Notes: generated from the sequence alone by a model not told the origin. Positions 1-9,221 are shown, counted from the first letter of the stretch. The stretch is DNA of 64,000 nt from Mycobacterium rhizamassiliense (GCF_900157375.1 NZ_LT721901.1:3861684-3925683); one strand, 5' to 3'. Program-made: numbers and translations.

Positions 1-426
1 CGGGAGACGCACCTGGGCGACTGGCAGGGCTTGACGCACACCGAGGTTGACGCGGAGGCCCCCGGTGCGCGGCTGGCGTGGCGTGACGACGCGACGTGGG
101 CGCCGCACGGCGGGGAGAGCAGGGTCGACGTCGCCGCGCGCAGCGTGCCGCTGGTCGCGGAACTGGTGTCCGGCGAACCGGAGTGGGGCGATGCGGACGA
201 GCCGGGCCGGCCGGTGGTGCTGGTGGCCCACGGCGGCCTGATCGCGGCGTTGGTCGCCGCGCTGCTGAAACTTCCGGTCGACAACTGGCCGGTCCTGGGC
301 GGCATGGGCAATGCCAGCTGGGTGCAGCTGTCGGGCCATTCCGACGACGCCGCCGGCCTGGATGACATCCGCTGGCGCCTTGACGTGTGGAACGCTTCGG
401 CCCAGGTGTCCAACGATGTCCTCTGA
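1..426 (+). CDS. gpgP: Glucosyl-3-phosphoglycerate phosphatase, C-terminal part (5' end outside window)
   Basis: Histidine-phosphatase-superfamily protein that would remove phosphate from glucosyl-3-phosphoglycerate in the pathway to methylglucose lipopolysaccharides. The reading frame is open from base 1, so the N-terminus with the RHG motif lies upstream. What remains shows GDWQG, typical of phosphoglycerate-mutase-like enzymes, and VLVAHGGLIAAL, whose His is the second catalytic histidine of the family. The stop overlaps the start of the next gene by 11 bases, so the two are probably co-transcribed and translationally coupled. The gpgP name rests on the following octT and degV genes, the order of Rv2419c-Rv2418c-Rv2417c in M. 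tuberculosis. A generic phosphoglycerate mutase is the alternative. Confidence 0.85.
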   Translation, partial: RETHLGDWQGLTHTEVDAEAPGARLAWRDDATWAPHGGESRVDVAARSVPLVAELVSGEPEWGDADEPGRPVVLVAHGGLIAALVAALLKLPVDNWPVLGGMGNASWVQLSGHSDDAAGLDDIRWRLDVWNASAQVSNDVL

Positions 427-1210
427 CGCGCGGCCCACGCTGCTGATCTTCGCCGACTCGCTGTCCTACTACGGCCCGACCGGCGGCCTGCCAGCCGACC
501 ATCCTCGCATCTGGCCCAATATCGTTGCCGCCCAATTGGATTGGGATGTGGAGCTGATCGGTCGCATCGGCTGGACCTGCCGGGACGTCTGGTGGGCAGC
601 GACCCAGGACCCCCGCGCTTGGGCGGCGCTGCCGCGGGCGGGCGCGGTGATATTCGCGACCAGCGGGATGGATTCCCTGCCGTCGGTGCTGCCGACCGCG
701 TTGCGCGAGCTGATCCGCTATGTGCGGCCACCGTGGCTGCGGCGCTGGGCCCGCGACGGCTACGGGTGGCTGCAGCCGCGGCTCTCGCCGGTGGCCAGGC
801 CCGCCCTGCCCCCGCGCCTGAGTGCCGACTACCTCGAACAGACCCGGAACGCAATCGATTTCAACCGCCCCGGCATCCCCATCGTGGCGTCGCTGCCGTC
901 GGTGCACATGGCGGACACCTACGGCCGTGCGCATCACGGCCGGCCGGGGACCGTTGCGGCGATCACGGACTGGGCGCAGGAACACGACGTTCCCCTGGTC
1001 GACCTCAAAGCCGCTGTGGCCGAACAGGTGATGAGCGGGCGCGGCAATCCCGACGGCATCCACTGGAATTTCGAGGCCCACCAGGCGGTCGCGGAGCTGA
1101 TGCTCAAGGCGCTGGCCGAGGCCGGCGTGGCGACGATGCAGAGCGCGCAGCGCGATGAGGAGAAGCCGCGCAATCAAGCCGATGTGGCGACCGAGAAACC
1201 GCGCGGCTGA
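416..1210 (+). CDS. octT: Diglucosylglycerate octanoyltransferase (SGNH-hydrolase fold)
   Basis: Predicted to octanoylate early glucosylglycerate intermediates of methylglucose lipopolysaccharide synthesis, as described for the Rv2418c family. About 264 residues. The N-terminus carries an Asp-Ser nucleophile motif (IFADSLSYYG, a GDS-like block I). Near the C-terminus NPDGIHWN gives the DxxH of SGNH block V. I chose ATG 416, which overlaps the gpgP stop; the frame stays open upstream, but that stretch is the coding region of gpgP in another frame. The last roughly 30 residues are charged and low in hydrophobics, so probably a disordered tail. degV follows after 3 bases, suggesting one operon. 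Confidence 0.82.
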   Translation: MSSDARPTLLIFADSLSYYGPTGGLPADHPRIWPNIVAAQLDWDVELIGRIGWTCRDVWWAATQDPRAWAALPRAGAVIFATSGMDSLPSVLPTALRELIRYVRPPWLRRWARDGYGWLQPRLSPVARPALPPRLSADYLEQTRNAIDFNRPGIPIVASLPSVHMADTYGRAHHGRPGTVAAITDWAQEHDVPLVDLKAAVAEQVMSGRGNPDGIHWNFEAHQAVAELMLKALAEAGVATMQSAQRDEEKPRNQADVATEKPRG

Positions 1211-1213
1211 CCT

Positions 1214-2050
1214 ATGCCCGTCGTGGTGGTGACCGATGCGTCATCGCGCCTGCCGGCCGATCTGCTGGCCGAAGGTGCGATACGCGTTGTGCCGCTGCAT
1301 GTTCTGCTCGACGGTGACGATCTGCGCGACAGTGTGGACGAGATTCCCGATGAGATCTATCGGCACCACGCGACGACCGCGGCGGCCACCCCCGCCGAAC
1401 TCGACGCCGCCTACCGCCAGGCGCTAACCGACAGCGGGGGCGAGGGTGTTGTGGCGGTGCACATTTCGTCGGCGCTGTCGGGCACCTGCGGTGCGGCCCA
1501 GCGGGTTGCGGCCGAGATCGGGCCCGCCGTAAGGGTTGTCGACTCGCGATCGGCGGCGATGGGCACCGGGTTCATCGCACTGGCCGCCGCGCGCGCCGCC
1601 GCCGCGGGTGGCGACCTCGACGGCGTGGCCGATGCGGCGAGCTCGGCGGTGAGGCGCAGCCGCGCGTTCATCGTCGTGCACGGGCTGGACAACCTGCGGC
1701 GCAGCGGCCGGATCGGCGGCGCCAAGGCGTGGCTGGGCACCGCGCTGTCGCTCAAGCCGCTGCTGTGTATCGAGGACGGCAAACTCGTTCTGGCCCAACG
1801 GGTCCGGACGGTCACCAAAGCGACCGCGGCGATGCTCGACCGGGTTTGCGAGGCGGTCGGCGACGGCCCCGCCGCCTTGGCGGTGCACCACGTCGTCAAC
1901 CCGGACGGCGCGAACGAGGTGGCGGCCGCGCTGGCGCAGCGGCTACCGTCCTGCGCGCCCGCCATCATCACGTCGCTGGGGCCGGTGCTCGGTGTGCACG
2001 TGGGCCCAGGGGCCGTCGCGGTGTGCGTGGACCTAGCTGCTGACGCCTGA
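1214..2050 (+). CDS. DegV family fatty-acid-binding protein
   Basis: About 278 residues of the DegV family (Rv2417c position). Family members bind a fatty acid between two domains, and some hand it to fatty acid kinase. The N-terminus VVVVTDASSRLPADL is the typical DegV opening with its TDSS-like motif (here TDASS). HISSALSGT in the first third is the conserved Ser-rich lipid carboxylate contact. It starts 3 bases after octT, so likely the same transcript. Its 3' end overlaps the 3' end of the convergent mmpL gene by 18 bases. In M. tuberculosis the next gene is eis; here that neighbour is missing and a minus-strand block takes its place. Confidence 0.88.
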   Translation: MPVVVVTDASSRLPADLLAEGAIRVVPLHVLLDGDDLRDSVDEIPDEIYRHHATTAAATPAELDAAYRQALTDSGGEGVVAVHISSALSGTCGAAQRVAAEIGPAVRVVDSRSAAMGTGFIALAAARAAAAGGDLDGVADAASSAVRRSRAFIVVHGLDNLRRSGRIGGAKAWLGTALSLKPLLCIEDGKLVLAQRVRTVTKATAAMLDRVCEAVGDGPAALAVHHVVNPDGANEVAAALAQRLPSCAPAIITSLGPVLGVHVGPGAVAVCVDLAADA

Positions 2051-4966
2051 CGGGGCGGGCTTCGCGGCGGGCACGGGTGGACGACCGTAGTCACCGCGCG
2101 GGTGCACGACGAGCGGCCACCAGAACCAGCGCCCGAGCAGGGTCGCGATCGACGGCATCAACAGCGTTCGCACGATCAACGTGTCGAGCAGCAGACCGAT
2201 GCAGACCGTGGACCCGAACTGCCCCAGCACCCGCAGGTCACTGCCGAGCATCGACGCCATCGTGAAGGCGAACACCAGCCCCGCGGCCGTCACCACCCCA
2301 CCGGTGCCGGCCATCGACCGGATGATCCCGGTCTTGAGGCCGCGATGGATCTCCTCTTTGAACCGCGATACCAGCAGCAGGTTGTAGTCGGAGCCGACGG
2401 CCAACAGGATGATGACCGACAGCGCCATCACGATCCAGTGGATCCTGATGCCGAACAAGTCCTGCCAAATCAACACGGACAGACCGAATGACGCGGCGAT
2501 CGAGCTGGCCGCGGTGCCGACGATCACCAGCGCGGCCACCACGCTGCGGGTGAGCAGCAGCATGATCATGAAGATCAGCGTCAGGGCCGACACCACGGCG
2601 ATCATCAGGTCGTATTTCTCGCCGTCGGCCATGTCCTTGAAGGTCGCGGCGGTTCCGCCGAGATACACCCTGGCATCCGACAGCGAGGATTGCTTCAAAC
2701 CCTCCTGCGCGGCGGTGCGTTCCGCGTCGACCCGCGCGATGCCCTCCGGCGACATCGGGTCGCCCTGGTGGGTGATGAAGAACCGCGCCGACTTACCGTC
2801 CGGCGACAGGAACATTCGCAGACCCGTCTGGAAATCGGGGTTGTCGAAGGCTTCCGGCGGCAGGTAGAAGAAGTCGTCGTTCTTGGAGTTGTCGAAGCTC
2901 TGCCCCATCACGATGGCGGTGTTGCTCATCGCCTCCATCTGGTCGATCAGCGCCTTGGACGTCTGGTACAGCGTCAGCTGGATGCCTCTGGTCGCCTTCA
3001 GCGTGTTGATCAGGATCGGAAACAGCGCGTTCAGGTCGTGGGTGGCCTTGGCGGTGTGCTCGATGTCGGCCGTGAGGAAGTGGAACTGCTCGGCGAGCTG
3101 GTCGAAGCCGTCCAGCGTGTCGAACAGGGAGCGCAGCCCGTAGCACAACGGGACGTCGTAGCAGTGTTTCTCCCAGTAGAAGTACGTGCGCACCGGCCGG
3201 AAGGTGTCGTCGAAATCCGCGATGTGGTCGCGCAGGGTGTCGGTGATCTGCGACGTGACCTTCGTGGTTCTTGCGCTGTCGTCGGCGGCGTTGGCCAGAT
3301 CCAGCGACACCTCGTACTGGCGTTGCGTGGTCTCGATCTGGGTCTGCAGGTCGTCGGTCATCTTGAGCATGTCCTCGATGCGCTGCTTGAGGAAGGACAT
3401 GTTCTGCATCGTCGTCTGGCTTTGGATGCTGTTCTGGAACGGAATCGAGCTGTGCTGAATCGGAATGCCCAGCGGCCGGGTGATGTCCTGGACCATGGCG
3501 ATGCCGAGCGTGCGCATCTCGTTTTTCGCCACCCGGTCCAACACCAGCATGTCGGCCGGGTTTCGCATGTCATGGTCGGACTCGACCATCAACAGGTCGG
3601 GGTTCATCCGGGCCTCGGAGAAGTGCCGGTTCGCGGCCTCCTGCCCCTGGTTGGACGGCGCCGACAACGGCAGGTAATGGCGGTCGTTGTAGCTCGTGTG
3701 GAAGCTCGGTAGAGCGATCATGCCGACCAGCACCACCGCGGTACTGACCGCCAAAATGGGTGCGGGCCAACGCACTACCGCGGTGCCCACCCGCCGCCAC
3801 AGCCGGCCTTGCCTGGCGACCCGCTTGGACTCGAAGAGGTGGAAGCGACTGCCGATGAAGACCACCGCGGGGCCCAGCGTCAGTCCTGCCGCGACCACGA
3901 CCAGCATACCGATCGCGACGGGTGCGCCCATGGTGTTGAACCAGGGCAGCCGCGAAAAACTCAGGCAGTAGGTCGCCCCGGCAATCGTCAGGCCCGACCC
4001 CAACACCACCGGGGCGACGCCCTTGAATGTGGTGTAGTACGCGGTTTCTCGATCCTCGCCGGCGCGCAAGGCCTCTTGATAGCGGCCGACCAGGAAGATG
4101 CCGTAGTCGGTCCCGGCGGCGATCGCCAGCATGGTGAGGATGTTGGCGGCGAAGGTGGTGAGCCCAAAGGCGTTGTGATAGGCCAGAACCGCGACGACAC
4201 CGCGCGAGCACGCCAGGGCGACAAAGGTCATGAACAGCTGGACCACGGTGGTGACGATGGACCGGTAGACCAGCAGCAACATGATCGCGATGGCGCCGAG
4301 GGTGAACAGCGTGATCGTGGCCAGGCTGGCGTTGCCGATGAGGTGCATGTCGTCGGACAGCGCCGCGGGACCGGTGACGTAGGCCTTGACGCCGGGCGGC
4401 GCCTTGTTCTCTTCGATCACCTTGCGGACGGCGTCCACGGAGTCGTTGGCCTGCGTGGTGCCCTGGTTACCGGCGAGGTTGATCTGCACATAGGCGGCCT
4501 TGGCGTCGGCGCTCTGTGCGCCCGCGGCGGTGAGCCGGTCGCCCCAGAAGTCCTGGATGTGCTGGATGTGCTTCGGGTCCGCGCGTAGGTCGCGAATCAG
4601 CTTGTCGTAGTACTTGTGTGCGTCGGGGCCCAGCGGTTGCTGACCCTCCAGCACGATCATCACCGTGCTGTTGGAATCGAATTCGTGGAAGTTGTGACCC
4701 AGGCGCATCATCGCCTTCATCGACGGCGCGTCCAGGGGCGCCATCGGGGCGGAGTGCGCCTCGCCGACGACTTCCAGGGTCGGAACGATGACGTTCACCA
4801 GGACCGTCACGAACACCCAGATCAGGATGATCGGTATCGCGAAGATGCGGATCGCGTGGGGGAGGTAGGGCCGGTGGCCGCGGTCGGCCATGCTGGGGCT
4901 CTTCGTTTGGATGGGGCCCGTGTCGGCCGTGCTCGCGTCGCGTTCGGTCTTGTCGATGTCGGTCAT
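2033..4966 (-). CDS. MmpL family RND transporter
   Basis: A 977-residue inner-membrane RND exporter. There is one membrane helix near residue 40, then a large extracytoplasmic loop, then helix clusters around 210-390 and 790-950, giving the expected 12 or so helices. Family marks include the repeated GTDYGIFLVGRYQEALRAGE and GSDYNLLLVSRFKEEIHRG segments, with the Asp-Tyr pairs of the proton path. The second loop contains a long heptad-like region (about 510-580) as in MmpL4/5-type proteins. The start ATG overlaps the stop of the upstream mmpS by 4 bases (ATGA), so they form an MmpS/MmpL pair. Pairs of this type export siderophores or lipids, but nothing here identifies the substrate. Confidence 0.93.
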   Translation of the reverse strand: MTDIDKTERDASTADTGPIQTKSPSMADRGHRPYLPHAIRIFAIPIILIWVFVTVLVNVIVPTLEVVGEAHSAPMAPLDAPSMKAMMRLGHNFHEFDSNSTVMIVLEGQQPLGPDAHKYYDKLIRDLRADPKHIQHIQDFWGDRLTAAGAQSADAKAAYVQINLAGNQGTTQANDSVDAVRKVIEENKAPPGVKAYVTGPAALSDDMHLIGNASLATITLFTLGAIAIMLLLVYRSIVTTVVQLFMTFVALACSRGVVAVLAYHNAFGLTTFAANILTMLAIAAGTDYGIFLVGRYQEALRAGEDRETAYYTTFKGVAPVVLGSGLTIAGATYCLSFSRLPWFNTMGAPVAIGMLVVVAAGLTLGPAVVFIGSRFHLFESKRVARQGRLWRRVGTAVVRWPAPILAVSTAVVLVGMIALPSFHTSYNDRHYLPLSAPSNQGQEAANRHFSEARMNPDLLMVESDHDMRNPADMLVLDRVAKNEMRTLGIAMVQDITRPLGIPIQHSSIPFQNSIQSQTTMQNMSFLKQRIEDMLKMTDDLQTQIETTQRQYEVSLDLANAADDSARTTKVTSQITDTLRDHIADFDDTFRPVRTYFYWEKHCYDVPLCYGLRSLFDTLDGFDQLAEQFHFLTADIEHTAKATHDLNALFPILINTLKATRGIQLTLYQTSKALIDQMEAMSNTAIVMGQSFDNSKNDDFFYLPPEAFDNPDFQTGLRMFLSPDGKSARFFITHQGDPMSPEGIARVDAERTAAQEGLKQSSLSDARVYLGGTAATFKDMADGEKYDLMIAVVSALTLIFMIMLLLTRSVVAALVIVGTAASSIAASFGLSVLIWQDLFGIRIHWIVMALSVIILLAVGSDYNLLLVSRFKEEIHRGLKTGIIRSMAGTGGVVTAAGLVFAFTMASMLGSDLRVLGQFGSTVCIGLLLDTLIVRTLLMPSIATLLGRWFWWPLVVHPRGDYGRPPVPAAKPAPSGVSS

Positions 4967-5448
4967 GCGGACTTCACCAGGCAGAAGGTCTGGGCGTTAT
5001 GGCCGTCGGACTTCTGTGTATCGCGGACGACGCCATCCACCGTGATCTTGCAGCTGATCGCGCTGCCGTCGCTTTGCGCCATGACGTTGGCGCTCACCGA
5101 GGGAAGCGTCGTCGAGATCGTCGTCGACCAGGGCAGCGGGGCGTTGTCGATCTGGTGGGTGTTGGCGTTCTCGTCCCAGTAGTTGATGCTCGCGGTGGCG
5201 CCTGGCGGGCCGGAGATGTCGTAGACGACGACCTTCGGGTTGAACTGCACGATCTCGATCCCCTTGCCCGCATTCGCGTTGAGGTCCTCGGACCCGAAAA
5301 TCTTGTGCAGTCGCGACACCACCAAGGCCGATACGGAGAGCACCACCACCAACAGCACAGGTATCCACGCTCGCCTGAGCGCCCGGGTTATGGCACCCAC
5401 CTTGACCGCCTTCCGCTCGCCGCTGCGGACCACCGCCATTGGCAACAC
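4963..5448 (-). CDS. MmpS family membrane accessory protein
   Basis: About 161 residues: a short basic N-terminus, one membrane helix (WIPVLLVVVLSVSALVVSRL, about residues 29-48) and an extracytoplasmic beta-rich domain. It contains FNPKVVVYDISGPPG, the conserved MmpS motif, and two cysteines (SCKI and FCLV) that probably form a disulfide. It is the partner of the overlapping mmpL. Start choice is uncertain: GTG 5448 is given, but ATG 5439 three codons in is equally plausible. A 10-base perfect palindrome lies just upstream of the start. Confidence 0.88.
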   Translation of the reverse strand: MLPMAVVRSGERKAVKVGAITRALRRAWIPVLLVVVLSVSALVVSRLHKIFGSEDLNANAGKGIEIVQFNPKVVVYDISGPPGATASINYWDENANTHQIDNAPLPWSTTISTTLPSVSANVMAQSDGSAISCKITVDGVVRDTQKSDGHNAQTFCLVKSA

Positions 5449-5451
5449 TTG

Positions 5452-5461
5452 TTGTCGACAA
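5452..5461. promoter_or_regulatory. Palindrome upstream of mmpS-mmpL
   Basis: TTGTCGACAA is a perfect 10-base inverted repeat ending 3 bases from the mmpS start, in an unusually AT-rich stretch for this genome. Position and symmetry fit a repressor operator such as a TetR-family site, but no regulator gene is adjacent. A chance palindrome is possible. Confidence 0.3.
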
Positions 5462-5544
5462 ACTATTTGCTCGGCTAAGAACTCTAAACCTTAAGGCACG
5501 GAACCGTTCCTCCGGGTCCACTCGTTGTGGCCAACGCCATAGGG

Positions 5545-6603
5545 TCAGGTCGCGACGCGGCCGGTTACCGGCGGCAAATCGGCAAGCGTCATGATCCCGG
5601 GTGCGGCAGCCACCACCGCCGGGACCGCATTGGTAACCGGCATCGCCGTATAAATCATTCCCAAACCCATGAATCCGGGTTCCGTCCACTCCTTCGGCGG
5701 CAGGCAGTGCAGGACTGTCCGCATGTTGGGCAACCCGAAGACCTGGATGACGTGGCCGTGCTCGAGCGGCTTCGGCGGGTTCACGTGACTGCCCATCGTC
5801 CAGTTGAATCCGACGCTGACGATGTTGCGATCGCCCTGCCAGCCCCGGTGGTAGCCGTAGACGCCGCCGACGGTTCCCGCGGGGATCTTCATGAAGCCCA
5901 GATCGGAGTCGCCGGTGGCGGGGGTGAAGGTGACGTCGAAGGTCATCCGGTCCAGCTTGGCCCCGATGGCGTCGGCCATCATCGCCGCCGACTCGGCGAA
6001 CACCTCGCTTTCCCGTCGCACGTTCTCGGCCAGGCCGGGGGTTTCGGGGTCTTGCGAGAAGCCCATCGCGGTCTGGGTTTCCGCGGACTCGTAGGTGGAG
6101 CAGTCCACCGACTCGGTGATGCGGATTTCGTCGACCCGTTCGCAGGAGGCCGACAGGACCATGCCGACCATGTTCGTCATCCCGGGGTGGGCGCCGCTGC
6201 CGAAGATCGTCGTGTTGCCCTTCCGGCAGGCGTCCTCGATGCGTTTGCGGTCCTGCGGCGTCTGCTTGCCGCCGGTGATCCACGCGGCGCTGGAGCACAC
6301 GTTGACGCCGGACTCCAGCAGCCGAACCAGTTCGTCGACGTTGGGCCACAACGGGTTATAGCAACAGGCGTCGGCGCCCAGGGCGATCAGCGCGTCGATG
6401 TCGTTGGTGGCCTGCACGCCCGTCGGCTCGGGCCAGCCGGAGAGTTCGGCCGCGTCGACTCCGACCTTGTCCGCGCCGTGCGCGTAGACCCCGACCAGCT
6501 CCATGTCCGGCCTGCCGATGATGGCGTGCAGCGACCGCCGTCCGATATTGCCGGTCGTCCACTGGATTACGCGCAAGGGACGGTCGGTGCTGGCTGTGGT
6601 CAT
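5545..6603 (-). CDS. Dihydrodipicolinate reductase-like NAD(P)-dependent dehydrogenase
   Basis: About 352 residues. An N-terminal Rossmann fold opens with VIQWTTGNIGRRSL, the nucleotide-binding loop of the dihydrodipicolinate reductase / 2,4-diaminopentanoate dehydrogenase superfamily; many mycobacterial paralogues carry the first name. GSGAHPGMTNMVGMVL matches the conserved catalytic-domain entry. It is not expected to be the lysine-pathway DapB, which is much shorter. Start ATG 6603 has a good Shine-Dalgarno (AAAGGAG). It lies between two acyl-CoA dehydrogenases and mmpS on the same strand, suggesting lipid or xenobiotic metabolism; the substrate is unknown. Confidence 0.75.
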   Translation of the reverse strand: MTTASTDRPLRVIQWTTGNIGRRSLHAIIGRPDMELVGVYAHGADKVGVDAAELSGWPEPTGVQATNDIDALIALGADACCYNPLWPNVDELVRLLESGVNVCSSAAWITGGKQTPQDRKRIEDACRKGNTTIFGSGAHPGMTNMVGMVLSASCERVDEIRITESVDCSTYESAETQTAMGFSQDPETPGLAENVRRESEVFAESAAMMADAIGAKLDRMTFDVTFTPATGDSDLGFMKIPAGTVGGVYGYHRGWQGDRNIVSVGFNWTMGSHVNPPKPLEHGHVIQVFGLPNMRTVLHCLPPKEWTEPGFMGLGMIYTAMPVTNAVPAVVAAAPGIMTLADLPPVTGRVAT

Positions 6604-6762
6604 CGTGGCTCCTTTGCCGGTGCGGGTTGACTCATTATGCGAACCGCGTCGGGAGCCGGTGCACGAACGTCGACTTGTTGGGCCCGAACCAGCCATCACG
6701 GCCCGACAACTCGACGTTCGGCCCGCGGATCACGGTCCGGGGCACAGCCTTTCGGCCATGCG

Positions 6763-7869
6763 CTACAGGCGGGCCAGGTCGTAGTCGCCGATGTGGTCGA
6801 TCAGGTTGTGCAGGTGCTCGCCCGAGGTGCCCAGGGTCTGCTCGATCGCGGTGAGCCGGGCCGCGTAGTGGCTGACCGGGTATTCCGCGGTCACCCCGAT
6901 GCCGCCGTGCATCTGGATCGACTCCTGGGAGATGTGCCGGCCGGAGCGGCCGATCTGCAGCTTGGCGCGCGAGGCGATGATCGGGTCGATCGTGCCGTCG
7001 GCGATCGACATCGACGCGTACATGCTCATGCTGCGGGCCAGCTCCAGCGAGACGTACATGTCCGCGGCGCGCTGCGTGAGCGCCTGGAACTTGTTGAGGG
7101 TCACCCCGAACTGCTTGCGGCTTTTCAGGTAGTCGGTGGTCAGGCGCAGCGCTTCCTCCATCGCGCCGAGGGCCTCGGCGCACAGCGCCGCCTGGACGCG
7201 CACGATGTTGCCGACGATGGCTTGGGTGGCGTCGGCCGCTTGGCCGAGGGGTTCGGCGGGTGCGGAGTCCAGGTCGACCTGGGCGCCCCGCTGGCCGTCG
7301 AAGGTCCGGTACGGCTGACGGGCGACTGCGCTCGCGTCGACCAGGAACAGCCCGGTGCCGCCGTCGGGCAGCGCCGCGCTGACCACCAACGTGTCCGCGC
7401 TGTCGCCGGCCAGCACCGGGTTCTTCTGGCCGCTGACGACCCACGAATCCCCTTGCTGCACAGCCTTAGTCGCGACCGCCTTGCTCAGGTCGCGCTGCTT
7501 GGGCTCGAGGTGGGCGAACGCCAGCAACCGCTGCCCGGCGGCGACCTCGTCGAGCAGTTGCTTCTGCTCGTCGGTGCCCAGCTCGGCGATCAGCGCGCCG
7601 GGACCCAGCGCGGCGTGCAGGATCGGCTCGGGGGCCAGCCGGCGCCCGACCTCAGTCAGCACCGCCGCGATCTCGATCGGGCCCGACTCGTCGGGATCGA
7701 AGCCCAGGCCGAGGATTCCGGTGTCGGCGAGCTGGCTCCACACCTCGCGGCTCCAGCCCAGATCGGAGCCGATGACCTTGTTGCGGGTCTCGGGGTCATA
7801 GGTGCGCGACAGCAGGTCGCGGGTGGTGTCGCGGAGCAGGCCCTGCTCGTCGCTCAGCTGAAAGTCCAT
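6763..7869 (-). CDS. Acyl-CoA dehydrogenase, subunit of a probable heteromeric pair
   Basis: FadE-family flavoprotein of about 368 residues. It opens MDFQLSDEQGLLRDT and ends with QMHGGIGVTAEYPVSHY, the FAD-binding C-terminal signature. The middle (residues about 120-200) is shorter and more divergent than in its neighbour. It lies 7 bases downstream of a second, more canonical FadE. Adjacent unequal FadE genes in mycobacteria often encode the two subunits of an alpha2beta2 enzyme, as in cholesterol side-chain oxidation; that is inferred here from arrangement only. Start ATG 7869 is chosen at the conserved MDF opening. Confidence 0.85.
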   Translation of the reverse strand: MDFQLSDEQGLLRDTTRDLLSRTYDPETRNKVIGSDLGWSREVWSQLADTGILGLGFDPDESGPIEIAAVLTEVGRRLAPEPILHAALGPGALIAELGTDEQKQLLDEVAAGQRLLAFAHLEPKQRDLSKAVATKAVQQGDSWVVSGQKNPVLAGDSADTLVVSAALPDGGTGLFLVDASAVARQPYRTFDGQRGAQVDLDSAPAEPLGQAADATQAIVGNIVRVQAALCAEALGAMEEALRLTTDYLKSRKQFGVTLNKFQALTQRAADMYVSLELARSMSMYASMSIADGTIDPIIASRAKLQIGRSGRHISQESIQMHGGIGVTAEYPVSHYAARLTAIEQTLGTSGEHLHNLIDHIGDYDLARL

Positions 7870-7876
7870 GGCTGCC

Positions 7877-9037
7877 TCACAATCCCAGAATGGTGGACGC
7901 GATGATGTTGCGCTGCACCTCGCTGCTGCCGCCGTAGATCGACGTCTTGCGGTAGTTGAGGTAGTGCGGCGCGCTGTGTTGTGCCCAGCTCGGGGACGCG
8001 ATGTCTGCGCCGTTGGCGGGCAGCGCATCCGGGCCGGCCACCTCGACGAGCAGCTCGGTGGCGATCTGTTGCAGCTGGCTGCCGCGCAGCTTGAGTACCG
8101 ACGACGCGGGGTTGGGCTGGCCGTCGGCCGAGTCGGTCACCACCCGCGACTGCGTGAGTTCCAGTGCCAGCAGCTCGTTTTCGGCCTCGGCCAGCCGGGC
8201 GGCGAACAGTGGGTCGGAGATGATCCCGGTTTCGTTGGCGAACTTCTTCACCTCCGCCAGGCGCACCTTCGTGCGCCCCACGCCCGCGATGCCGGTGCGC
8301 TCGTTGCCGAGCAGGAACTTCGCGTACGTCCAGCCCTTATTCTCTTCTCCGACAAGCTGATTGGCGGGCACCCGGACGTCTTCGAAGAACACCTCGTTGA
8401 CCTCGTGGCCACCGTCGATCGTCTTGATGGGCCGCAGGGTGATGCCGGGCGTATTCATGTCGAAGAGCAGGAACGAGATGCCGGCCTGGCGCTTGGGTGC
8501 CTGGGGGTCGGTGCGGACCAGGCAGAAGATCCAGTCCGCATACTGGCCCAGCGTGGTCCACGTTTTCTGACCGTTGACGACGTAGCTGTCGCCGTCGCGG
8601 ACCGCGGTGGTGCGCAGCGAGGCCAGGTCCGAACCGGCCTCGGGCTCGGAGAATCCCTGGCACCACCAGATGTCGAGGGCGGCCGTCGGCGGCAGGAAGC
8701 GCTCCTTGATCTCCTGCGACCCGAACTCGGCGATCACCGGGCCGACCATCTTGGTGTTGAAATTCAGCGGCTCCGGGACGCACGCCAGCTGCATCTCGTC
8801 GGCCCAGATCTGGTGCTGGGTGGCGGTCCAGTCCTTGCCGCCCCACTCGACCGGCCAGCTCGGTACGGCCAGGCCGTGCTCGTGCAGGATCTTGTGGCTG
8901 GTGACGATGTCGTCGCGGTTGGCCTCGGCCGAGCCCTGACGCACCCGGTCGCGCATCTCTTGCGGGATCTTCGTCGTGAAGATGTTGCGAAGTTCGTCGC
9001 GGAACGCGGCTTCCTCCGGTGTGAGCGCCAGTTGCAT
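7877..9037 (-). CDS. Acyl-CoA dehydrogenase, first gene of a FadE pair
   Basis: FadE-family enzyme of about 386 residues that would introduce a trans-2,3 double bond into an acyl-CoA. Visible marks are CQGFSEPEAGSDLASL and VVNGQKTWTT (the acyl-CoA dehydrogenase signature region), a substrate lid GEENKGWTYAKFLLGNERTG, and YGGSSEVQRNIIA near the C-terminus. Start ATG 9037 has GGAGGC upstream. It reads away from comEA, with 184 bases between them. The likely partner is the FadE encoded immediately downstream. Substrate is unknown. Confidence 0.9.
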   Translation of the reverse strand: MQLALTPEEAAFRDELRNIFTTKIPQEMRDRVRQGSAEANRDDIVTSHKILHEHGLAVPSWPVEWGGKDWTATQHQIWADEMQLACVPEPLNFNTKMVGPVIAEFGSQEIKERFLPPTAALDIWWCQGFSEPEAGSDLASLRTTAVRDGDSYVVNGQKTWTTLGQYADWIFCLVRTDPQAPKRQAGISFLLFDMNTPGITLRPIKTIDGGHEVNEVFFEDVRVPANQLVGEENKGWTYAKFLLGNERTGIAGVGRTKVRLAEVKKFANETGIISDPLFAARLAEAENELLALELTQSRVVTDSADGQPNPASSVLKLRGSQLQQIATELLVEVAGPDALPANGADIASPSWAQHSAPHYLNYRKTSIYGGSSEVQRNIIASTILGL

Positions 9038-9209
9038 GGCTGCCTCCTTTGCATGGGGGGTGAACGTGGCGTTCGCTTCGGTGAGATGAGCGACGCGTTC
9101 CAACTTCCATCTTGACCTATCGGCCGCTGTGCCTGTGCACAGCCTCCGGTTAGTCCACAACGGGCCGCGCCGACGCCCTCGGGCGGAGCGGTTTGGGGGT
9201 CGGCGCACC

Positions 9210-9215
9210 TACCGT
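9210..9215 (+). promoter_or_regulatory. Putative -10 of a leaderless comEA promoter
   Basis: TACCGT fits TANNNT and ends 6 bases before ATG 9222, the spacing expected if transcription begins at the start codon. No Shine-Dalgarno is visible before that ATG. Both points favour a leaderless mRNA, common in mycobacteria; not proven. Confidence 0.45.
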
Positions 9216-9221
9216 CGGCCC

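Noticed and set aside
2690..3712. 340-codon plus-strand frame inside mmpL
   Set aside because: Antisense shadow of the mmpL loop region; no motif.
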